Assembly: GCA_030062745.1 (NCBI GenBank)
Contig: CP099840.1
Span: forward strand, 4,030,001 to 4,094,000
Reading direction: 5' to 3'
From: Capitulum mitella
Lineage: Eukaryota > Arthropoda > Thecostraca > Pollicipedomorpha > Pollicipedidae
DNA length: 64,000 nucleotides
Shown here: positions 47,412 to 58,100 of the stretch, piece after piece
How positions within the stretch are numbered: position 1 is the first letter of the stretch
Layout: each line of letters starts with the position of its first letter
Made by a program: the position numbers and the translations under genes
The notes under the pieces: model-generated
Told to the model about the DNA's origin: nothing
What the model saw: only the letters and a program-made list of their open reading frames with translations
Database searches by the model: none

Positions 47412-48160
47412 TAACTCTATTTCGTGCCAGGAGGCGGATTCTGCCCCCACCCCCACCGTCCTGTTTTTTGCTCCTTTTTTCCCAGGCTTTTGAGAGCTGC
47501 TTAGCGGAACTTGGCGGATTTTCCTAGATATGTTTTTTCTGTACTGTGACTAAATTTTAATGGTTTTAATGGTTCCTCCAGAGGTGGTTTGAGAACGCAT
47601 TTTTGGGGAGACAAGTTCGAGGAATATTGCGCTTTTTGGAGATTACGCGCTTCGACGTGGTCATGTACTATTTTGATGTCCTTTATAACCCGCCCTCACT
47701 GGAGGGGCGGTTTTTCCTAGACTGCTAGAGAACAAACAAATGCAGCGCCACGGAACTGTGTATTCCTTTTGCTTGACCATTTTTACAGCTTGTTTCCAAT
47801 TTTTGACCCCAGATCATGTAAGATGTCTGACCTATGTCAGGTCAGTTGGACCTATGTCGAAAAAAAGTTTAACGTGCCCTGTAACTTTTCCCAACACATG
47901 ATATCACAGGACTTTCAAGGACAGAGACTTTGATAAATGCAACAAACCTGCTACCTCGGATTTTTCGGAAATGTCCGGGTCATTGACGTAAGGTCAAGCT
48001 CGTTTTCAACAAAGGTCGTCGTTTTTTTCGAAAATCGACGGAATTTTTTAAAACTGTTTGAGCGTGGGGAGATCCGGGCATCCAGTTTCCGTCAATGGCC
48101 TAAGTTTTAATGACCTTCGACCACTGACCTGAGGTCAGGTCACGAATAACTGTTACGAGT
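47412..48160. mobile_element. Relic of the inverted-end element
   Basis: The left edge AACTCTATTTCGTGCCAGG, then GGCGGATTCTGCCCCC, corresponds to the reverse complement of the right end of 37669-38883, and the following ~150 bp align with that element's interior (CAGGCTTTT.GA, TTTTCCTAG, TGTGAC.AAATTT). Further right it carries TGACCT/AGGTCA clusters at 47810-47870 and 48100-48145. No opposite end was identified, so the right boundary is only where I stop seeing related sequence. Confidence 0.55.
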
Positions 48161-50209
48161 CAAAACGCACTGCCATCAAAATTGGCAATGAGTGACTCGG
48201 ATCGGGTTGAAAATGGCGGAACTGGCTCGCACAGTTGCAACTAATACTAAGAAGTTCAAAAAGTCTCAAAAATTACATATTTTGGGAAAAACAGACTTTG
48301 GCGATTAAAGCTCTGTCAGTTGTGTAGATTGATAACAACTGAGTTTCACCAAACTTTAAACATGAGAAGCCATCCCAAGAACGACTAGAATGAAGAAAAA
48401 AACTTGAAGTGGCATATTTCGCGAAAATAAAAGAACGCTGAAATTAGTCCCGTTAATTTCGTACCGCTTTCGTTGACGGCGCCCGCGCTGCAACGTTGCA
48501 AAAATCACCTTGTCTTTAACTCAACGTTTCTTTGTTCATATTAAAAAACTCAGAGAAATTAGGCGTGTGTCTGCGGACTTTTACCTGTCCGCTGGTCCCC
48601 TTTATCTAGACTTTGTTAGTCACAGCCCTTAAGGTTCAGGCCGTTTCTCGGTCTCATGCAGGCGGCTATGAGACAACACATATAGGATGTAAATGGCTTA
48701 CATATTATCCAAAACTAAAAATGGGACCAGTTTCGAACTCTACTCGTCACAAGCTTTCCAGTCGTGCGCTTATTTTTAATCGTGCAACCAACCGTTCGTG
48801 AGTTAGAGGGGGCCGCCAACCGCCTTCCCCCGTCGAGCGTGCATAACGTCGACCTACAGTCGGGCGCGGGATAATGTCACGGACAGTTCAAATGTTCACA
48901 ATATTTGTATCCTGCACACTTTCAAGCATATTTAAGGAAAAAGATGGGTCAATGGTGGATCCAGGGGCATGTAAAATGGGTATTTCTATTGCCTTATTAC
49001 TAAAAAGTTATGTGTTATTATATGAATAAAACTAAGCTAACGGGTAATATAGATATCCTTCTCCTAATTTACGCTTATAATTCATCTTTACTATGAATAC
49101 TGCCGGGGGCATTCCCAGACATCGGCTTTTGGGTACATATTTTGTCCAACAACATTTCCAGTGGGCAGAACAGACATATGAATCCGTGTGACTGGTTTTG
49201 CTAGTTTTACATCTGTTACGATCAAATACAATATATTTCAGTAAAAATAAAAAGAAAACAAAGGCTGCTCCAGGGTGACATAAAATGGACTATTCTGCTT
49301 CTTCCTATTCCTGAGATATTATGACTGGGTTTACGGAATAAAACACAGTTTTCACCGTATAGCTGTTGACCTCTGTTTCTGGCTCCCGGGTCCACCTATG
49401 CGCACTTGCAAGGTGTACATGATATGACATATAACACATATGGAAAGGTTTACTTGACTCACGTAATCTCACCAGACCCATAATATATCGCAAAAACTTG
49501 ATTTTTCGTGAAAAAATGACCCATTTTATATGCTCTGGTTACGGCCACGACTCTATTATCTCAAAATGTGATGCGCTTATGTTCCCAAAATGCGAACTTT
49601 AAGCATAGTACGAAATACCATGTACAGTATATTTGAACATGATAGCGAGTTTTCAATAGCACACCAGTAGGGCGTTACCACACATTTTCTGATAACAGGA
49701 TCTGCTCAAGGGCATTTTTCATATGTCCATAATATGGTATGTAGCACGCATGAAAACGTTTTCCGAATACAGTTATGCCCGCCAGACTCAAAATATCCCT
49801 TGGAATTAACATTTCCGGAAAGCGTGCACCCAGTTTTATGTGGCCTAAATACACTTATGAATTCGAAAAAACGACGTCTTCCTAACATATGTGATAGAAA
49901 CATCAGTTGTTGTATGATAAAATGACATAAAATGGAATAAAATCGGCCATAAAATATGGTCAGAGTTCGTATAAGGCAACCTCCACTTACTTCTTCATTT
50001 TGATCACCTACCCTCCTTTTTAGAATCTTCAGCATTTATAGTTTTATAAATGTAGATCTTGTTATAAGCTATCGAATGACGTTTTTAGGTTTTCCGTTTT
50101 CCGCTAGGATATCGGACTAATAGTTTCCGAGATTGTGGGAGGGGGAAGCAGAAGTTGTCCCCGCAGCACGGAATCATACGTAGCGGGCAGGAGCACGGGA
50201 TAATACTTT

Positions 50210-50370
50210 GTAAATCGATTCGATTCTGATTCTTAAGCCGAAGGGTATTCGGATTCGGACTCGGATTCGGATTCACAAATGTCAAATAGTGAATCGATTC
50301 CGATTCTGATTCACGGAAAGAATCGGCGAACCAGAATCGATTCTGATTTGATTCTGAATCGTCGACAAGT
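50210..50370. repeat. Cryptic GATTC-rich simple repeat, tract 2
   Basis: Dense GATTCG/GATTCT hexamers, including ATTCGGATTCGGACTCGG and several AATCGATTC palindromic stretches. The same flavour as 46590-46765, in the same orientation. Confidence 0.75.
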
Positions 50371-52121
50371 CTGCTCCACTGTCACTGGTGCATAGAGCAT
50401 TTCACGAAAAATCGACCGGTACTTAACACCCTGATCCCTCAGATTCTGATGATTACAAAACCTACATTTTGTTAGGCCATGACACGAAGCTTGTTGGTTT
50501 CCTACCCATTGCTGCCTATCTGCAGGGATCGCAAACGAGGTAACCGTCACTGAGGAAATCGAGAAACAAGTTGTCTGAGAGAGAACCATGTGAGATTTCG
50601 TGCAGAACAGAATGCTGACGGTCAGACATTTCGTAACAAATTGATGGTCGTGATGAATCTCACCGAAAACAACCAACATGCTGTTTTTTTTTCAAAACCA
50701 TGGGTCGCCTGTAATTTGTTGAAATTGAGGCCATTGTGCTCCTGGAATTGATCGCTGTTGAAACGTTTATTTTCGCTTTAACTTTGCGACAAAGCATCAG
50801 ATCGCTTCTACAACCTCTAAGCACATTTCGCACATTACCTTTTCTGAAGAGGGAATACTGTAGCCGTTTCTAGAGATGAGCAGGAAGGGCGATACTTATT
50901 AACAGGTATTGGAACACTTCGATAAAAACTGGCTTGACAACCAGCTCGAAGCACCATCGTGCTATCCCGGAACTTCTCAGTGTCAACCAAGTCAAATGAG
51001 TGCATCTAACACGGATACTTAATACTTCCTGGCGCATTTGTCAGCACTATGATCTCAAATGCAACTAATCAAAATGCAATTGAAAAAGTCTCCTTTTTTG
51101 CAGGTTGCTTGTAAATGATCTAAGGGATAAATGCTGACCTGTCAAACCTGTCAAACGGACCTGTGTCAGTTGACTGAGGCGCCATGAGTGGCTTATAGCA
51201 AAAATCAATATAAAATGAATAAACCGACCATATATCTGCGAAAACAAGCTGCCTAGGGTGCAGTTTAAATATGCCGAACATGCGAAGATACTTAATTCGT
51301 CAAATACAAACAAGTTAAAATAAGAATTACATAATAAGCTATGTTTATCGCCTTAAATGGTGTACGTCGAGAAGATCGCAAGTTGTTATGCATTCTACGC
51401 AAGCTCTTCAAATGGCGCATCCACCAGGGTAAACACATGCCATTCGACGGTCAAACAGGACCGACACGAATAATCAGCGCGGCTGTCCAGCACGCGGGAA
51501 GGCCGTTCTCACGCGCCTGCTAGCCCTCCTTGGCACCGCTGTCGTCGGCCTTGGGGGGCGCCGCGGTCGGTGCAGCCCGTCCAGGAGCGTGAGCAGTGGT
51601 CTCTGGCTGGGACACGCCCGGCTCCCAGTCACCCCGACATCGGTCCGCTCACGACCCAGCTGCAGCTCTCGTCCACCACGAGACTCGGCAGTTTCCCTCG
51701 CGGCCAACCGAAACAATCCCACGGGTCACGACGTCGGGCCCGTGCCGTCAAATGGGTCAGCGGTGGCGCGCGGAGGGGGCGGCCCCCGCGAGGCGCGGTC
51801 GCCGCCGCCGGGCACGGCCGTCCGGCGCACCGACGAAAGTGAAAGTAGATCATATACCGGCGCGTCGACGGCGTGCGCTCACACGACGCTGCCCTGCTCA
51901 GGTCAGGCGAACATACCGCGCCAGCCGAGCGCTGATTGGTGCCCGCTCGCTGTGCTAGCTGCCAGTGTCGCGCTGCAGGCTCCGGTGTTGGTGTTCAGTG
52001 TACCTCTGCAGTCTCTGGTGGTAGGCTGCTGTTCGCGGCTGCAGTCGCCGGTCGGAGTTCAGCGAGCATTGCACTGAAACAGGAAGAGCTGACCGGCCAT
52101 CTGTCTGGTTGCAGGAGCAAG

Positions 52122-55100
52122 ATGAAACACTTCCTGGCTGTATCAGCGCTTATCGCAGCTGTCGCTGCTCAGGTGAGTCCGTGGAAAGGTTAAACGGTGC
52201 GCGCTTAGACGGCTTGTATGAAGTCTTTGGAGAACATCTCATTACGGTGGCATTCACCAGGACACGCCGTGCGCAGTGAATATAATTTACGAGAGCTATG
52301 AAGAGACGTTAAAATGTTTTTCTAAGGGCTTAAACAATTCGTTTAAGAGCTGAGTTCAGCCAAATCTAAAAGATGTGGCTGAACTCAGCCCTTAAACGAA
52401 TTGTCCCATATATCGCCTGATGGGATGCTGTTGGCAGTGGCATCATTTACCGTAGGTTGGAAAAACTGCTGCATCCTGTATTTCATGAAAAGCCTTCTCA
52501 TCTCATATAACGAAACATGATTGTTTTATGGTGCTGTCTTTGACACCAACGTCAAAAAACCCATGCGCATCTAAAATATTGGAAAGTATGCTACACCTTT
52601 AGGAAATAGTCTTGTTACCATGGCTGGAGATTTCCGAAAATTGTTGGGGGGGGGTCACATATGATTTCAGACCGTTCCTTTCCATTACCTATAATGGAAT
52701 ATACCTATAATATATATAATGCAATTAACCTTTTTTATATATATATATAACCAATTAATATATATAATGCAATAGACCTAATGTTAATGTCTGTGAATTT
52801 TGGGGGTCCAACCACCCTCCCCCCAGGTTCGCTAGCCAGGCTTGTTATGATCAATATCGTCAACTGTGGCGTGAAAGCCACGTCCAAAATCCCGTAAATT
52901 ATACAACACATCCACACATTGTCTTGTTACAACCGATATCGAGTTAAACAGTGGTTATCCGCATATAACTTACCCACGAATAAAATGCCGAAAAGCATCC
53001 GGCACGTTTGCGACATACCCTGACGTGTTACAATCAATATCGTATAACACAATGGTGTGGGCCAAAGTTTTCAACACCGATGAGCATTAGTCTGAATTTC
53101 TGAGTTTCAGAGAAACGCGGCGAGTAATATTCTCCAGTTTTTACATTGCCTGGGAAGTAGGTACACTGCTGACACAACAAAATCATGAACTCATGCCTTT
53201 TTCTTAACTTTTGTCCTGCGAAAGGAGCGCACAAGTGTGGAAACCATTCCAAACGAAGCAAGCCATTTATGACTAAAATTATTTGTTACGCTGCATTGAA
53301 AAAAATAATGGTCGCATATGTTACGAGCTGAAAATGTTTACATTTTGTAATGAGTTTAGCTCCTCTCTCTTGCAGGAGCTAATGCTGGTACTTGCAGCAT
53401 AAATAACCAAGCAACTACTAACGGATCGGTCGGTTTGCTCTGTGGTATGCATCTCGATGCAGCTGGTGACGGGAAAGTCAGTCACTTTCCATAATGGCGC
53501 GGGACTTCCCCATTCCATTCACCGAATTAAACATGTGACACTGACAATCCTCGTGAGTAATCTCTGTGAATTTCTCAACATGAACATGTGTGGCGGAATA
53601 CCCGACTATTCACCATGCATCGAAATCACAAACAGCTTGCTATATTGTGTTCATTTCCCAGCTTTATCAGACGTCGGTAAACTACTCCGATTTACCAACT
53701 GTAATTGACTATGGAAAAGCTAAATTTCCATTCTCATGATTTCATCGTTTATTCCTTTTTCCGTGATCGGAAATTGTTATCTTACACACACCAACAAAAG
53801 TCCATCATTTTACCAGAGGTTGAAAAAGCGGCAGCCCAGGCATCACGGAATAAAATGACTTTACTTTGGCAATATGAGTTTGTTGCGAAGAGACAAAGTG
53901 CTGCTTCAATTCGACAACCAAAGTTCGATTACCGTTTCGTTTGAATCGTACTATATTTGGCTCGATTTCCGTATTGTATGTTTTACGTACCCATGTACTA
54001 TAACACAACAGATACATAATATGATGGGTATAGAAGACCTTATAATTGATAAAAAAAGTAAAAGTTTTTTCACCACAAAATGGACTATATACTAGCTATA
54101 CTTAAATACATTAGCAGACACAAAATGCATCTGACAACATAGACCAAAACCGTTTATTGAAACAGGAAAAATGCAGTAATCATTTCAGCGATAAGTCCAG
54201 CTTATTAGTGCATTCATTCTCGGGGAAAAGAATTCCGCCATTTACACGCCAGCATAACAACCACGGCTCCTTGACTCTTGACCCGACTCGTATGATGCGG
54301 TCTGCACGCTACGGGAACATCACACTTTTCATTCAGGTAAGCATCACCGGGGCATCTAACCTCGACTTGCTCAGCCGAGCGCACGCTCCGCTTACGTGCG
54401 ACGTCTCTGCGCATAGCGACGGCAGTGGACCTCACGGTCGGCACCGCTCGCGTGTCCGCCCCGGGGGCATGTCTCGGGAGGCGGCCCAGCCGACGGAGCG
54501 CCCGCCGTAAATCGGTGTCGGTCAAGGTCAGATCCTATCGAGCGCATTCAAAGCGCGAGGCGCGGACGGCGACGGGGCAAAAACGCCGCCCGGTTGAGAC
54601 ACCTGTTTACGTCAAACGGCGCCGACGCGAACCACGACAAAGCCGCGCCGCATTTGTCGCCAGACAATGCGCGGCGGCAGTTTCCATGCGACGCCCTTTC
54701 TCGCGCGCGGAGAACGCCTCGCGCGAGAAACGGTCGCGGCCGGCCGAACGTGCCGCCGCCGTCTCGCGGGCGTCGGGACGGACGGCGCGCCCGTCACGGC
54801 CGGTCGGCGCGGCCTAACCCGATGACGCCACGTCCGGACGGCGGCGATAGTTGTTTCCTGGTGGCGGCGCCGGCCGGCCGCGCCTTTCTCCGCCGGGTGC
54901 CGAGCTCCGTTTGCGCGGAGGCTGCGTCCTCGGCGGGCGCGGCGGCGCCGGCCGGTCGGAGCCGGCGGTCCGATCCTCGGCGGCGGCGCCAGCTGACGCC
55001 CGCCGCGCGCCAGCGAGAGCGAAAGCGTTTGTTCGGTGGCGAGCGTCAGTCTCAGCTTCCGGAACGTTCCTTTCCGTTTCGGTGGTTTTACGAGGCGCAG

Positions 55101-58100
55101 CTCAGTAAAGCATTGGAAGGGAATTCCAGGGTGGCAATGCCGGGATGTGTGTAGTAGCCCAAATGGGACAGGCAGGGTAGCGGTCCTACCAATTTGGCCG
55201 TGTTCTGCCAGTTTAAGAAATTGCAACATTAGCTCTGCACGGTAGCGTAGCCAAGATTTTCCTAACGAAGTGTGTTTGGGATGAGGATGTCAAGGCAAAA
55301 ATAAAATGACTTCCTTATAAGTTTATCGCCAACATGGTGAGACTGATCCTATCGAATAACTCACCTGAATAGATTAAAATAAAAGTACATCAGTTTTTTA
55401 AGGTTTTGGTATTTTAAACAAATCATATGTGATGATAACCTATTTGGGAAACCTCTGTCCATACGGGGTCAAATGACCTCTCTGACTTCTTCCCTACGTT
55501 ACTGGTTCTACAGTGCTGCATAGAAATAAACTCTCCCAAAATAGTTCGGGCCCACATACTTTAGCGCAACAGCAGCGATCTTACACTGATCAGTGTCGCG
55601 GCTTCCTTATACGGGTCTTTTTTGTGCGTTTCAAATACGACGCAGTCGCTTATCTGGCGCTCGGGCAACTCACCCACTCGTTATTTCTCAAGCAAGGCAT
55701 GACGTGAGTACACTGCATGGAGTTACCTTCTGCAAGGTCGACTGGAAAGTGGCTGCAATGCAACAGGCAGCACAGATGTATCAGCAACGCGCTTCAGCAG
55801 TCTGCGTGCTACTTGTGATAGTTTAAAGATTTAAAAAGGAAACTGGGCGTCAAAAGATCATTTGAAATCACGGAATCGTGTTCTATGAAGATGGGTTACC
55901 GGCGCTGGAAAGGTATTCAGCGTCAAAACGAGACCGGTTTCGAGCTTAATGGGTTCTTCTGAGGCATGTGAGTTTGCGACCTCAGATAACCCGTGAGGAG
56001 TTAAAACACTTAATCACAAACCATGCCAAGGTCATAGTCCAGGGATCAGGTGTTATTAACGTTTCTCTACCCATCGCCGGGAAACAAGAGTCTCACCTCG
56101 GTAAAAGATATTGGAATCCTTGACATTTTAAGCTCCGCTTTATGTAAAGCCCACGCAAAAGTTGGTAAAGGCTCTTTCCACCCGACCTTTGGAGCATCCT
56201 GAATTGGCATAATGCCGGATTCCCTAAAAGATCGGAAGACGTCTCCCGTCCCTTACCTTGTAGATCCCATGCGTTCCATTCTTCAATAGATAAGGAATGT
56301 GTGGCGCACTTTTTACAAAATTTGCCGTGAAGCCCGGAACGGCACTGGAGGGCAACCTTCTCCGCGTGTAACCCTCACAGAACACCCACTCACCGAGAGT
56401 TAAACATGGGAAACCAGCCGCTTGCGGCCGGACGTGGTGAGAACAAAAGACCGCCGCAGAGCTTTGCTGCCTCTGGAGAAGGGGCAGGGGCCACGGGAGG
56501 TCTTGAAGGTTGGCGTGCCGTTTCGGGAGGCGGTGGGAACCGCTGGCCCGTGCCCTTGGACAGAGCCAGCCGGATCCGGCGCAGGAAGCCGCTTCGGCGA
56601 ACTGCAGCCGTCAAAGGCTGCGCAGCGACCAAAACATGTTTTCTTTAGTTGGACCGCAGGGACTTTGAGACACGAGCAGTTGATATGAGCACATACCTGA
56701 TTTCATTGTCGGTTATCTATGCACACTTTCACCGATGGCTGCACACCGCTGATGCGCAGCCGTTGGTTGGCCTTGAGATTGACGACTACACACAGATTAC
56801 GATGGTAAGTTCAAATCGACAGTTTTTTAAATGACCCTCTCGGGAAAAAAGGCACTTGCTGAGCTTTTCAGTTGCAAGGAATGTCTAATGAAAGACGTCC
56901 ACAATGGCATAGCCTATATAGCATCGAGTTCTCACGTAGATGTTCAAAGGCGTCCCATGCTACTAATCCGCGCCACCTTAAAAATGAATCCTTTGCCACA
57001 CAAGTGAGCAAAAGACCAGCAATGCTCCTGCACAAGCAGCGCTGCGACTGCAGTTTTGACTTCTGATTCAGTTTCTCGAAAGATCTGTGGAAACATCGCA
57101 ACGCTGTTGCGCATTAGCGCAATGTTGCGAAGTCCATCAGCAAAAGGAATGCCCAATTTTCCAGTACGGTGCCAGTGACTCAAGACACAACAGTTTTGTT
57201 TGTGCCATCAAGGTTGGCCTGTCCAGAGATCCGCCGCGCCGTTTTATCATTGCTGAGTGGAGGAATTGGTGTGTGCTAGGTAAAATCCACTACAGGCCTT
57301 TAAGCAACAGAAGGTGTCTTGAAGAGCAGGAAGAGAGAAAGAATCTCGCAAAATATGACTGCTTTCGTGCTTGCTGTCCACCAGTTGCCTGCATCTGTTG
57401 GTGCGTTTTGGGGACCACTTAAATATTGAAGCCTGTGACCAACTAAAACGCGGATACAACTTTTTGCCCCTACACTCGCCTCCAGATGCGTGTCTAGCCT
57501 TTTCCATCGCACTGCGATGGATCACTGCTGTTATATCCGCGTCATACGCTTTTACCCGCCATTCCCCGTCCCCTCTGTCACCAGGGGGTGCTTCCGCCCG
57601 TGGTCAACAACGGCGACACTCTGTACCGGGACGAGGTGCCAGCCCGCCCCAGGCCGGCCTCCAAACCTCAGGTGGAGAACCCCGCCGACTACGACGTCTA
57701 CTTCGACCCGAACCCGTCCTACGACGGCCAGCTGTTCTCCGCGCCCGTCCGGGCGCCGCCTGAAGCCCAAGCAGAAGTACGTGCCGAAGCCGTTCGTGCC
57801 TCGTGAACGCAAGCAGGTGAGAGGTCGGCGGCGAGCGGCGAGAGTGGGCCAGCGGTCGTCGGCGGGTCCCGTGGGGTCGTCTCTCTGGTCACGGAGTGGG
57901 ATAGTTCCATAACTAACGGGGAAGGTTTTTGCCTCCTAAACTGTAAGTAACTGTACGGAAACAACTGCAACGTAGATTACGTAAGCATAAAGGGGGAATA
58001 TTTGCGTTCCTTTAACGACGCTGCAACGCTGTACAAACGCGTAACAAAAGGGCATATTATCTTACAAGCCCTTGCAGTGAGAGACTATGAAACGCCATCA

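Larger units (their letters stand above)
45547..52121. other. Intergenic region between divergent CPAP1-B and CPAP1-C
   Basis: No conserved gene on either strand. The left end is the CPAP1-B promoter island and the right end (51480-52121) is the GC-rich promoter and 5' UTR of CPAP1-C, with an initiator-like TCAGT at 51995-51999. Between them are one hAT-like MITE, a relic of the inverted-end element, AGGTCA-rich tracts and two GATTC-rich tracts. Confidence 0.55.

Noticed and set aside
54594-55229. Frames of ~186 and ~205 codons on both strands of the CpG island
   Set aside because: Both strands are open at once because stop codons are rare in GC-rich DNA. No recognisable domain, no shared splice phase with CPAP1-C.
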